Source: Alteromonas sp. RKMC-009
GTDB taxonomy: Bacteria; Pseudomonadota; Gammaproteobacteria; Enterobacterales; Alteromonadaceae
Length of the DNA: 64,000 bases
NCBI RefSeq assembly: GCF_003584565.2
Contig: NZ_CP031010.1
Coordinates: 682,001-746,000 of the forward strand
Direction: 5' to 3'
Of this stretch, positions 18,123-26,648 are shown in pieces; the first letter of the stretch is position 1; every line of letters begins with the position of its first letter. Under the pieces are notes generated by a model. That model was not told where the DNA came from. It did no database searches and saw only the letters and a program-made list of their open reading frames with translations. A program made the position numbers and the translations under genes.

Positions 18123-19667
18123 ATGTTTATCCCCAGCATGCTTTTAAAGCAGTTGTATACCCACGGCAGTCTGCAAAAAACGGAAGATGGTTTGTGCTTT
18201 ATGCTGAAGAACCGGTTGAAAGACGCCAGTATCAGCGAAATTTTACATATCGTGCTGGATGGCAATCATATTCCGAAAGAGAAAATCACCCTGAAAGTCG
18301 GGGCGGATATGCTGCTCTCTGCTGAGGAAATTAATGCAAAAGGGGACATTTCTTTTCCGCTACGGGAAGTTATTACGGTTTTTTTGAACGTGCGGGCAAA
18401 GGCCGGACCTGAAAAACTTAAATTGGGACTTTCTTTTAAGGCCTCACCATTCGGTAAGCTGAAGTTTGAAGTCGAAGACAACATTTCAGACATCAGTGCC
18501 AAACCGGAGGGGATCCCAAGAGATCCCCACGACGACTATCAGGCAGAAATCATCAAAGCCCGTCAGGCATATTTTGCTTCTGCAACCGGCGCGCCGGTGA
18601 ATCATGTGGGCAACTATTCTATCGATCCCAACACATTAAAAGGCAATATTGAGCACTTTATTGGTGTGGCGCAGGTGCCCATTGGCATAGCGGGTCCGCT
18701 CACCATCGACGGAGAATATGCGAAAGGCGATTTTGTGGTGCCGCTGGCTACCACTGAAGGCACGCTGGTGGCGTCTTATAACCGTGGCATGAAGCTATTG
18801 AATATGAGCGGTGGCGTGAAAGCAACGGTGGTTGATGATGCCATGCAACGGGCACCGGTTTTTGTTTTTTCTGATGCGCGGGGGGCACGGGATTTCGTTA
18901 AATGGATAAATGAAAATATCGAAAAGATCCGTGATGAAGCAGAAGCAACGTCTTCGGTGGCGAAGCTCACTTACATCGACCATTTCCTGTCTAACAAATT
19001 TGCGTTTCTCCGTTTTAACTACAGGACCGGAGATGCTGCCGGTCAGAATATGGTGGGGCGCGCCACATTTGCTGCCTGTGGCTGGATCATGGATCACTAC
19101 GAAGGGATTGTGAATTTTTATCTGGAGTCTAACTTTGCCACCGACAAAAAGGCCTCGCAGATAAATATTATGCGGACCCGGGGAAAACGGGTTACTGCAG
19201 AGGCTACCATTAAGCGCGAACATCTACTTAGTGTAATGCGGGTGGAGCCAAAACAAATTGATTACCATGGCAGAGTGGCTGGTATCGGTTCGTTTTTATC
19301 CGGCGTTAATAACACCGGCCTGCATTCGCCCAACGGTATCACCGCCATGTTCATTGCCACGGGACAGGATGTCGCTAATGTCTCTGAATCCTCGGCGGGG
19401 ATCATGTACTCCGAACTCACCGAAGAAGGGGATTTGTACGTTTCACTGACTATCCCTTCTCTGATTGTCGCCACCTACGGCGGTGGAACCGGCATAGGTA
19501 CACAGAAAGAGTGCCTGGAGCTGATGGATTGTTACGGCAAAAATAAGGTGTACAAGTTTGCCGAGATTGTAGGAGCGGTGGCACTGGCCGGAGAGATCTC
19601 GCTGGCTTCGGCCATTTCTTCATCTGACTGGGTGTCATCTCACGAACAATACGGACGAAACCGGTAA
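18123..19667 (+). CDS. Class I-type hydroxymethylglutaryl-CoA reductase with extra N-terminal domain
   Basis: It reduces HMG-CoA to mevalonate. The catalytic part (about 130-514) has the HMGR signatures VPIGIAGPL, PLATTEGTLVASYNRG with the catalytic Glu, TGDAAGQNMVGRAT, IATGQDVANVSESSAG with the catalytic Asp, GGGTGIGTQKECLELM, and a C-terminal SSHEQYGRNR that corresponds to the catalytic His region of class I enzymes. The first 125 or so residues have no membrane segment and no domain I recognise. AAGGAAG precedes the ATG. No other mevalonate-pathway gene is in the window, so its role in an organism expected to use the MEP pathway is unclear. Confidence 0.88.
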   Translation: MFIPSMLLKQLYTHGSLQKTEDGLCFMLKNRLKDASISEILHIVLDGNHIPKEKITLKVGADMLLSAEEINAKGDISFPLREVITVFLNVRAKAGPEKLKLGLSFKASPFGKLKFEVEDNISDISAKPEGIPRDPHDDYQAEIIKARQAYFASATGAPVNHVGNYSIDPNTLKGNIEHFIGVAQVPIGIAGPLTIDGEYAKGDFVVPLATTEGTLVASYNRGMKLLNMSGGVKATVVDDAMQRAPVFVFSDARGARDFVKWINENIEKIRDEAEATSSVAKLTYIDHFLSNKFAFLRFNYRTGDAAGQNMVGRATFAACGWIMDHYEGIVNFYLESNFATDKKASQINIMRTRGKRVTAEATIKREHLLSVMRVEPKQIDYHGRVAGIGSFLSGVNNTGLHSPNGITAMFIATGQDVANVSESSAGIMYSELTEEGDLYVSLTIPSLIVATYGGGTGIGTQKECLELMDCYGKNKVYKFAEIVGAVALAGEISLASAISSSDWVSSHEQYGRNR

Positions 19668-19776
19668 GTGAGACGCCGTTCGGGTAATATTCTGAAACTT
19701 ATCTCCCTTTGCGCAGAGAACTGACCATGCAGTAAACTTTACCGGTGGCATGGTTAAGCAAACAGGGAGTGTTGCT

Positions 19777-20790
19777 ATGCAGAAATCTGCTCAGTATCGT
19801 CTTATCTATTTCGTTCTGATGGTCGCTACATTTGCCGGCGGCTATTACTTTCTACCTGACACGATCCGGTTACCGCAGGATAAGTGGCTTACCGCACTTT
19901 TTGCAGGCTTGTATTTTATTATTTTGCCTGCAGCGTACTATGTCTGTGTTGTTGTGAAAGGCAAACAGAAACTGTGGAAAATAATCATCAGTTTTAGTCT
20001 CGCGGCGGTGGCCGCGCGGTACACCTTCCCTGAAGATCTTGCTGCTTATTTTGAGTTTATTTCCTGGCTACGTTATCCCATTGCGGCAGTGCTTATTATT
20101 CTCGAATTTGCACTGGTTTATATGGTGGTTAAAAGCTTGTGGAAAGCCCGCCATCTTCCCGGTGATCCGAGATTGCATGCTCATAAAGCGTATGCAGAGG
20201 ATGACAAAAAACGAATGACTGCTGTTTTATGGGCCCATGAACCGGCATCCTGGTTTTATGCCATCCCCCGGTTTACCCGCCGGCATGTGTCGCCCGTGGG
20301 GAAACTACATACCAAATCAGACAGCGTGATTTATCAATGCGTGCTGACAGGCGGAATAGTGATGGCAGCTGCGCTCTCATACTGGCTTTTGGCTGAATGG
20401 AGTAGTACCGCAGCGGTTATCGTTTGCAGCCTGATCCTCTGGACGATGATTTCTGCCGTTGCCAGTATTCGTATAGGGAAGCATTTCTCGCTGTATATTC
20501 AGAACGATGATCTGGTTATCAATCCGGGTTTCTACAGTACCCTGTTCGCCAGGCTGTCTGCCATTGAGTCTGCAGAGGCAGGGAGCTGGAGCAGAGCTGA
20601 CTGTGGTGATGCATTGATTTTGGGGCAGGGTGATAAAGCTAACGTGCGCATCCGGTTCAGTAAGCCGGCGCTGTTATATTCAATGATGGCGACATTTGAA
20701 GACTGGCAGGATGAGGTTTATCTTATTTGCCGCGATCCACAACAGGTCGCTGACAGTCTCAAACCTGCAATGGCGTTGCCAGCAGCATGA
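19777..20790 (+). CDS. Membrane protein of unknown function
   Basis: A 337-residue protein with about six hydrophobic helices: four in the first 130 residues, then a polar cytoplasmic-looking stretch, then two more around 195-240, followed by a soluble C-terminal domain. I chose the ATG at 19777 because GGGAG lies 8 bp before it; an upstream ATG at 19750 is in frame but has no such site. I do not recognise the family. It follows the HMG-CoA reductase by 109 bp in the same direction and could be cotranscribed. Confidence 0.6.
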   Translation: MQKSAQYRLIYFVLMVATFAGGYYFLPDTIRLPQDKWLTALFAGLYFIILPAAYYVCVVVKGKQKLWKIIISFSLAAVAARYTFPEDLAAYFEFISWLRYPIAAVLIILEFALVYMVVKSLWKARHLPGDPRLHAHKAYAEDDKKRMTAVLWAHEPASWFYAIPRFTRRHVSPVGKLHTKSDSVIYQCVLTGGIVMAAALSYWLLAEWSSTAAVIVCSLILWTMISAVASIRIGKHFSLYIQNDDLVINPGFYSTLFARLSAIESAEAGSWSRADCGDALILGQGDKANVRIRFSKPALLYSMMATFEDWQDEVYLICRDPQQVADSLKPAMALPAA

Positions 20791-20818
20791 AATAAAAAGG
20801 GCGCCGTATCAGGCGCCC
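20789..20818 (-). terminator. Terminator of the amidohydrolase gene
   Basis: Stem GGGCGCC (20799-20805) with GGCGCCC (20812-20818); on the minus strand it is followed by TTTTTATTT. It separates two convergent genes. Confidence 0.8.
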
Positions 20819-20834
20819 GTACAGGTTTAAAGTA

Positions 20835-23800
20835 TTAATGCCTCCAGTGATACATATGCGCTTTGGCGTTGATTTCCTGCGCAGTCTCTTCCGGCATAAA
20901 CAGTTTGTTATCTGCTTCGAAGAAGAACGGCTTACGCTGTTTACGGCTGCCCATTTCATTCATCGTCGCAGCTTCATAAACCCGTCCGTTCAGCACGGTA
21001 TACTCAACAAATTCGCTTCTGCGGATATCGCTCAGTACATCACCGTCAATCACAACTAAGTCGGCCAGCTTACCTTTTTCTATACTGCCAAGGTCGTTAC
21101 CCATGCCTAAGTGTTTTGCACCGTCAATGGTCCCGCCACGCAGGGCTTCCCATGGTGTGAAACCACCCTGAGCCATACTCCACAATTCCCAGTGAGCGGC
21201 TAAACCTTCACGCTGGCCATGGGCACCGATGTGCACGCTCACACCTTTGTCGCGCAGTGTTTTTGCATACGCTGCCACTTCGAAGTGATTGTACTGGTTA
21301 TCCGGTGCGGTAGGACGGCGGATAGCACGGCTGTCGAGAATGGTTGACGGCACATAGCGTAGCAGGCGCTCGTTCTTCCACACTTCAGTTCTGTCGTACC
21401 AGTACTCTTCGCCCATCAGGCCGCCATATGACACCACGAAGGTTGGTGTGTAACCCGATTCTGTGGCTGCCCATAACTGGTTAACATCATCATAGCCTTT
21501 CGCCACAGGGAAACTGTGCTCAAGGCCGGTATGTCCGTCTACCACCATGGTCAGGTTCTGCTGCATCTTACCGCCGCCTTCCGGCACAACCATCATCTGC
21601 TGTTCGTGTGAAGCCCACAGAATTTGCTGACGTTGATCCCGTCGCGGCTGGTTATAACTTTTTACTGAAATTGCACCGGCTTCTTTCAGCCGTTCAACAT
21701 GAAAATATGCATCATCGTAGTTGTTGATAATGGCTTTATAACCCAGTGACTCCGCACCGTATAAAATCGCGCCGGTGGAATAAATACGCGGAGCAATAAT
21801 ATCGCCGTGTCGTTGCAACTCTGAGGCGGCAAAGATTTCAGTGGTGTCGTTGGACGGATCGTGAATCGTGGTCACACCAAATGCTACGTTGGCAAATTGT
21901 CCCCAGTTTTGTTGAGGAATAATTTCGTTACGCCCCTGAGAGCCGTGTGCATGGGCATCGACTAAGCCCGGAATAATGGTTTTTCCGCGGGTATCGATGC
22001 GCATGGCGTCATCAGGAATAGTAATTTCGTCAAGTGAGCCAACGGCTTCAATCCGGTTATCGCGAATAAGCACTACGCCGTTTTCGATGACTTCCTGTGT
22101 GTTATCTGCATCACGCATGGTAACGACTTTGCCGCCGACCAGCGCTTTGTAGCCACCGGGTTTATCTGCCTTCGATTTGAAAGACAGGTTCATGCCTTTG
22201 GTTTCCGGTTCAGGCAGTGCATCTTTTTCTTTACCGGCAACAAAAGTAAATGCATCTTCCAGTGCGCGCTCATAATACACCGGTCCGTGGAACCAGCCTA
22301 CCGACGTACTATCCGGACTCCAGTTCAGGTACTCGCCAGCGCGGGCAGATAGCTGTGTAACCGGTAATGATGTCATGTCCGGTCCCAGCGTAATTTTCTG
22401 ACCGTTGTCTACGAACGGTGCTACGTAGGTCTTGAACTGGTAAACAAACGCCACCCACTTTTTGTCATGAGACAAACGGTATTCGCTGACTTTATCCGCA
22501 CCGTATAAATGCGTGCGCTTGTCTTCTCCGCGTAAATCTGTGCTGCTCAATTGCGTTTCAGGGTAAGCAGACCCGCCGGCGCGTTCAGTGAAATACACAC
22601 GTCCGTCATTTCCGGCAAAATGGGGTTGTGCACCACTTTCGCTGACTCTGACTTCAGTGTCGTTCTTCAGGTCAGCCACATATAAACCGGGCTCTACTGA
22701 ATAAGTAGGATCTAACAAATAGCCGCCGCTGAATTTCCGGAATGCGACATAACGGCCATCTGGCGAGAAGCTTGGCTCTACATAGTGTCCCGGCTTTTTG
22801 GTGATCACTTTACCTTTGCCACCTTTGGCGGAAACTATGCGTACATCACCCAGCTTTTCGTCATTCCAGGTGGTGTAAACGATGAATTTTCCATCGTTAG
22901 TATAACGGGGGAAATATTCATCGTGCTCGTTTTGTTTCGTCAGACGGGTCATTTTGCCGCTTTTAATATCTTTCACATAAAGCTTGCCCAGGGCCTGGAA
23001 TAAAATGCTTTTGCCGTCCGGCGATTTTTGTGACCAGCGAATCATTTTTACATCGAATTCATCCGGTGCCACATCCACATCAAAGCGCAGTGCATCTGCA
23101 TAATGCAGTGTCGCTTTTACGCTGACATCAATATCCCGGATATTGCCGGTTTTAATGTCGATGTTGTGAAACTTACCACCTGTCCAGTAAACCAGAGACT
23201 GGCTGTCGGGCATCCAGTCGTAATAGGCAAAGTAGCCTTCAGAACCAAAGCCTTCCTGCATATCCCGCTCAAGGGTAAGGGTTAGCGGTTTCTCCAGGCC
23301 GGTTTCCAGCTCTTTGAGAAAAAGCCCGGTTTTGTTTTTTACCCTGCGGATAAAGGCGATGTATTTACCGTCCGGTGAGGGCACAGGTACAATAGCGCCG
23401 CCGGTGCCACTGATAAAACTGTCCTCTTTACCGGTTTTGCGGTCGAAACGGGTGATGTCGAAAATCCCTTCAAGGGGATCTCTGTTGTACTCGAAGCCTG
23501 CACCCGGCACGGTGTTGTGGGTGTAATAAATGTACTGACCATCATGTGAGAACACCGGGTCGGCAATATTTTGCTGGTCGGCGTTCCCGTGTTCGCGGGC
23601 TTTGATTTGCAGACCGTCACCACCGGCAATGTGATACATCCAGATTTCACCGGCCGGAATACTCCGGCTGGACATGATCCCTTTGGTGGCAACAATGTAC
23701 TGCCCGTCCGGACTCCATTTCGGAGAATGAATGATGTTTTTCTTTTCCGTAGTCACCTGACGCAAATTACTGCCGTCGATATCCATCACCCACACATTGG

Positions 23801-24152
23801 ACAAGCCGCCACGGTCTGAGATAAACGCAATATGCTTACCGTCCGGCGAAATGGCGGGATGAATATTCCAGGCAAAATCCTGTGTAAGCGACGTTGCTGC
23901 GCCGCCGGATAACGGCACTTTATACAAATCGCCCAGCATATCGAATACCATAAATTTGCCATCCGGTGAGATGTCCAGGCTGGACCAGGTGGTTTCGTTG
24001 GTTTCAATATCCACGCTGTTCAGTGCGAAGGGAGGCTTGAGCACATCCCAGTTTTCGTTTTCTGATTTGTCTGTCGTTTCGGCCAGTGCAGCACTGCTGC
24101 CCAGCATCAGGCTGACAGCAAGTGCCAGACTGTTTCGGGTGTTTTTTATCAT
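20835..24152 (-). CDS. Secreted TolB-like beta-propeller / amidohydrolase fusion protein
   Basis: An 1105-residue exported protein. A signal peptide (about 1-24, ending SSAALAE) is followed by repeated WD40-like blades with SPDGKxIAF patterns (about 50-640), then an amidohydrolase domain (about 660-1080) opening with GLVDAHAHGSQG, the metal-binding HxH, and ending with the MGNDLGSIEKGKLADLVVID segment typical of imidazolonepropionase-like and dipeptidase-like amidohydrolases. Similar propeller-amidohydrolase proteins are common in marine gammaproteobacteria and are often annotated as peptidases, but the substrate is not known. It stands alone. Confidence 0.88.
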   Translation of the reverse strand: MIKNTRNSLALAVSLMLGSSAALAETTDKSENENWDVLKPPFALNSVDIETNETTWSSLDISPDGKFMVFDMLGDLYKVPLSGGAATSLTQDFAWNIHPAISPDGKHIAFISDRGGLSNVWVMDIDGSNLRQVTTEKKNIIHSPKWSPDGQYIVATKGIMSSRSIPAGEIWMYHIAGGDGLQIKAREHGNADQQNIADPVFSHDGQYIYYTHNTVPGAGFEYNRDPLEGIFDITRFDRKTGKEDSFISGTGGAIVPVPSPDGKYIAFIRRVKNKTGLFLKELETGLEKPLTLTLERDMQEGFGSEGYFAYYDWMPDSQSLVYWTGGKFHNIDIKTGNIRDIDVSVKATLHYADALRFDVDVAPDEFDVKMIRWSQKSPDGKSILFQALGKLYVKDIKSGKMTRLTKQNEHDEYFPRYTNDGKFIVYTTWNDEKLGDVRIVSAKGGKGKVITKKPGHYVEPSFSPDGRYVAFRKFSGGYLLDPTYSVEPGLYVADLKNDTEVRVSESGAQPHFAGNDGRVYFTERAGGSAYPETQLSSTDLRGEDKRTHLYGADKVSEYRLSHDKKWVAFVYQFKTYVAPFVDNGQKITLGPDMTSLPVTQLSARAGEYLNWSPDSTSVGWFHGPVYYERALEDAFTFVAGKEKDALPEPETKGMNLSFKSKADKPGGYKALVGGKVVTMRDADNTQEVIENGVVLIRDNRIEAVGSLDEITIPDDAMRIDTRGKTIIPGLVDAHAHGSQGRNEIIPQQNWGQFANVAFGVTTIHDPSNDTTEIFAASELQRHGDIIAPRIYSTGAILYGAESLGYKAIINNYDDAYFHVERLKEAGAISVKSYNQPRRDQRQQILWASHEQQMMVVPEGGGKMQQNLTMVVDGHTGLEHSFPVAKGYDDVNQLWAATESGYTPTFVVSYGGLMGEEYWYDRTEVWKNERLLRYVPSTILDSRAIRRPTAPDNQYNHFEVAAYAKTLRDKGVSVHIGAHGQREGLAAHWELWSMAQGGFTPWEALRGGTIDGAKHLGMGNDLGSIEKGKLADLVVIDGDVLSDIRRSEFVEYTVLNGRVYEAATMNEMGSRKQRKPFFFEADNKLFMPEETAQEINAKAHMYHWRH

Positions 24153-24340
24153 TATGCGTTCCGGTAAAGGTACTTGTTGTGTGTTATGCGGCTGGCTGAC
24201 ATCACTGCCGGCGAACAGCCCGTTTCCCGTTCAGAAGCATACGACACGGCTTACCGGATTTGCAAAGCGGATGGTTTTGCTAAAGAGGTTATTCATCGTA
24301 TCTGCAAGTTTACGACGAATATCCACACACTACCGCCGAC

Positions 24341-24514
24341 CTACAGCGATGCGGAAGAAGGGTCCAGTTCAGTGAGGATCCAACGGATGCACAAATGAAA
24401 AAATGACACCATTAAGGCTGAAAAACCGCTCATCACCAGGTTTGCAGTCAGAACATAGGTGGCAACAAACGCAACAGCGAACAACACAGCGACAGTTGAA
24501 ATACCCGCTCTCAT
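24341..24514 (-). CDS. Small membrane protein, unknown function
   Basis: A 57-residue protein with two hydrophobic segments (about 2-24 and 30-48). The start at 24514 has GGAGAG 7 bp upstream; an ATG at 24529 overlaps that site. I do not recognise it. It lies between the amidohydrolase gene and nrtR with no obvious partner. Confidence 0.45.
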   Translation of the reverse strand: MRAGISTVAVLFAVAFVATYVLTANLVMSGFSALMVSFFHLCIRWILTELDPSSASL

Positions 24515-24606
24515 AATATAACTCTCCATTAACTTTAATGAATGTATTATGCGCGGTATTTCAGAAAGTGCGTAACGGGACTAATTGATAGACTTAATCT
24601 TAAAAA

Positions 24607-25305
24607 TTAATCAAACGCACCTTGCATGACCCGGGAGAAAAAGTGGGGCTTTAGCGGGTGTTTGTGGGTGTAAAGTTTGGCCCGGCTTCGTTTTACAATT
24701 TTACTGTCACCGGTTTCTTCCACTGACATACTTTCTTCAATCCGGTCTCTGAAGTTCTTTTTGTGCAGGGGTTTGCCAAGCACGATTTCATACACCGTTT
24801 GCAATTCTGAGAGGGTAAACGGATTCTTGAAAAAGTAATTGGGTTCGGTACTGTATTTTGCGCGGTGATAAAGCCGTTGAAAGGCTTTCTGTATAAGTTG
24901 CTGATGGTCAAACGGCAGTGTCAGTGAGGGTGAATCACGCAGAAAATCGCTGACATCATGCCAGTGAACATGCTCAAGACACGGCGCTGAGTCATCCACC
25001 AGACACAAATAAGGACAGGTAATACTCCATCCCTCCGGATCCCGGCTGATGTTACCTTCAAATTCCAGTTTCGCGATATAAGACGGGCTCAGGCCCACCT
25101 TTGACTGCAAATTGCGAAGGAGTGTGTCGTTGAGTGTCTGATCCCTGTCGGTATGAACAAATCCCCCCGGCAATGCTAATACGTTGGCGTATACCCGCGC
25201 ATCAGCAGGGCGGCGGATCAGGGCGACTTCCAGCTTATCAGCACGGATACGAAATAAAATGGCATCAATGGTACATACCGGGGTCGGGTAAGCAGTTTCA
25301 CGCAT
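24607..25305 (-). CDS. nrtR: NrtR-like transcriptional regulator of NAD metabolism (Nudix-wHTH)
   Basis: A 232-residue protein with an N-terminal Nudix-like domain (about 8-140) and a C-terminal winged HTH (about 155-225, with SELQTVYEIVLGKPLHKKNFRDRI). In the Nudix box the catalytic REUxEE residues are replaced (RNLQSKVG in GGFVHTDRDQTLNDTLLRNL...), so the domain probably senses rather than hydrolyses, as known for NrtR, which binds ADP-ribose. It overlaps the adenylyltransferase gene by 8 bp and lies across a promoter region from pncA-pncB-nadE with two matching operators. Confidence 0.85.
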   Translation of the reverse strand: MRETAYPTPVCTIDAILFRIRADKLEVALIRRPADARVYANVLALPGGFVHTDRDQTLNDTLLRNLQSKVGLSPSYIAKLEFEGNISRDPEGWSITCPYLCLVDDSAPCLEHVHWHDVSDFLRDSPSLTLPFDHQQLIQKAFQRLYHRAKYSTEPNYFFKNPFTLSELQTVYEIVLGKPLHKKNFRDRIEESMSVEETGDSKIVKRSRAKLYTHKHPLKPHFFSRVMQGAFD

Positions 25306-25825
25306 ATAAATTATGCCTGTTGATGTAATCAGCCACGGAAGGGGTTATCAGGGATGTTGCGGCATTACCTTCTGCCAGCGCTTCACGGACCATGGTTGAA
25401 CGGATAGATTGCCGTTCAGGCACCACCAGAACATGCCACTTTTCTTCAATTTCCTGCGCTTTATAAAATTTCGGCCAGTTTGCTTTGTTGTCCGGCCCGA
25501 TAACGAAAGTAAGCTGATCGCCGCTAAACTGCGTATTGTGTAAGTAAGACAGTACATCGTAGGTGTACACAGGGCTTTCACCGTCACTGATGAGATGCTC
25601 AACGGGCAGGGCATGTATACGGTCATCCTGAAGATCACTCACGAACGCATTCAGCATGGCAACCCTGTGACTGTAATCAATCATGTTTTTCGCGAATGCG
25701 TGGCAAAAAGAAGGGATGAGCACTACCCGTTCATAGTGATTTGCATGTGCCAGAATCGATTCAATCGCATCAGCATGCCCCTTAGTGGGCGGATTAAACG
25801 CTGAACCAAACACCGCTACTTTCAT
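25298..25825 (-). CDS. Nicotinate/nicotinamide mononucleotide adenylyltransferase-like protein
   Basis: A 175-residue nucleotidyltransferase that should join NMN or NaMN to AMP from ATP. It has the N-terminal FGSAFNPPTKGHADAI motif (the GxFNPPxxGH signature) and the C-terminal RSTMVREAL segment matching ISSTxxR. Size and pattern are close to NadD; an NMN-specific NadM-like role is also possible because the neighbours salvage nicotinamide. The start at 25825 has AGGAAGG upstream; an in-frame start at 25864 would cover the operator palindrome. It overlaps nrtR by 8 bp, forming a two-gene operon. Confidence 0.85.
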   Translation of the reverse strand: MKVAVFGSAFNPPTKGHADAIESILAHANHYERVVLIPSFCHAFAKNMIDYSHRVAMLNAFVSDLQDDRIHALPVEHLISDGESPVYTYDVLSYLHNTQFSGDQLTFVIGPDNKANWPKFYKAQEIEEKWHVLVVPERQSIRSTMVREALAEGNAATSLITPSVADYINRHNLYA

Positions 25826-25840
25826 ATTGAACACCTTCCT

Positions 25841-25865
25841 AATGAGTATTTTTAAAATACTCATT
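25841..25865. promoter_or_regulatory. NrtR-type operator 1 (upstream of the adenylyltransferase gene)
   Basis: A perfect palindrome with arms AATGAGTATT (25841-25850) and AATACTCATT (25856-25865) and a 5-bp AT centre, 16 bp upstream of the adenylyltransferase start. The same GAGTATT-N5-AATACTC architecture recurs at operator 2. Confidence 0.75.
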
Positions 25866-25948
25866 AGTTACCAGAAAGGCAAATAAAACCACAATTTATA
25901 AGTCTTAAATCGCCCCAGGTAGTGATTGATTAAATTTTGATTGACTTA

Positions 25949-25973
25949 AAAGGGTATTGATAGAATACTCTTT
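25949..25973. promoter_or_regulatory. NrtR-type operator 2 (upstream of pncA)
   Basis: Arms AAAGGGTATT (25949-25958) and AATACTCTTT (25964-25973) with a 5-bp spacer GATAG; one mismatch between arms. It lies 20 bp before the pncA start. Its length, spacer and inner hexamer match operator 1, so one regulator probably binds both. Confidence 0.72.
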
Positions 25974-25993
25974 AAAAAGTGAGGAGCTTATTG

Positions 25994-26629
25994 ATGAAAA
26001 TTGCATCCGTTAATGTCGATCCGCAAAAAGGGTTTACCCCTTTATGCCCCGATGAACTGCCTGTTCCGGGCGGAGATGAAATCGTACCGGCGTTGCTGGC
26101 GCAAAATGCACTGGCGGATTTCATTGTGGGTTCCAGCGATTCCCATTGTGATGCAGCCTTGTTCCGGGTAGAGAAAGACGATGAACAGTTTCAACCGCTG
26201 GATCATCCGAATACCGATTGCACATTTAAAATGCACTGCAAGCCCGGTACGAAAGGCTTTGAGCTGCTTGACGGTTTACCTGCGCCCACAGAGTACGATT
26301 TTTTCGTCTGGAAAGGCGTGGCTCCCGACCTTCATCCCTATGGTGCTTGTTACCATGACCTGGCTGAAAAACTGTCCACGGGGTTAATCGAATACTTACG
26401 CTGCAATGACGTGACAACAGTAATTGTCGGTGGCCTGGCGACAGATTTCTGTGTCGCTACTACTGCGCGCCAGTTACAGAATACCGGCCGGTTTACTGTC
26501 ATATTGCACGTGGATGCGTGCCGGGGCATTGCGCCTGACGGTATCGACACCCAAATTCAATCTCTTAAACAATCAGGAGTTGTCATCGCCGCTACTATCG
26601 ACGATGTCAAAAAGGCCCTTGCTGCATAA
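25994..26629 (+). CDS. pncA: Nicotinamidase
   Basis: It hydrolyses nicotinamide to nicotinate, the first step of NAD salvage. The 211-residue isochorismatase-fold protein shows the catalytic Asp (VNVDPQKGF), Lys (FFVWKG) and Cys (GGLATDFCVATTA), plus a metal-binding SSDSHCD segment in the position of the usual DxHxxxH. GAGGAGC lies before the ATG at 25994; a GTG at 25979 is in frame but lies on the ribosome site. First gene of pncA-pncB-nadE, downstream of operator 2. Confidence 0.92.
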   Translation: MKIASVNVDPQKGFTPLCPDELPVPGGDEIVPALLAQNALADFIVGSSDSHCDAALFRVEKDDEQFQPLDHPNTDCTFKMHCKPGTKGFELLDGLPAPTEYDFFVWKGVAPDLHPYGACYHDLAEKLSTGLIEYLRCNDVTTVIVGGLATDFCVATTARQLQNTGRFTVILHVDACRGIAPDGIDTQIQSLKQSGVVIAATIDDVKKALAA

Positions 26630-26648
26630 TCCACTAAGAAACAAACCC

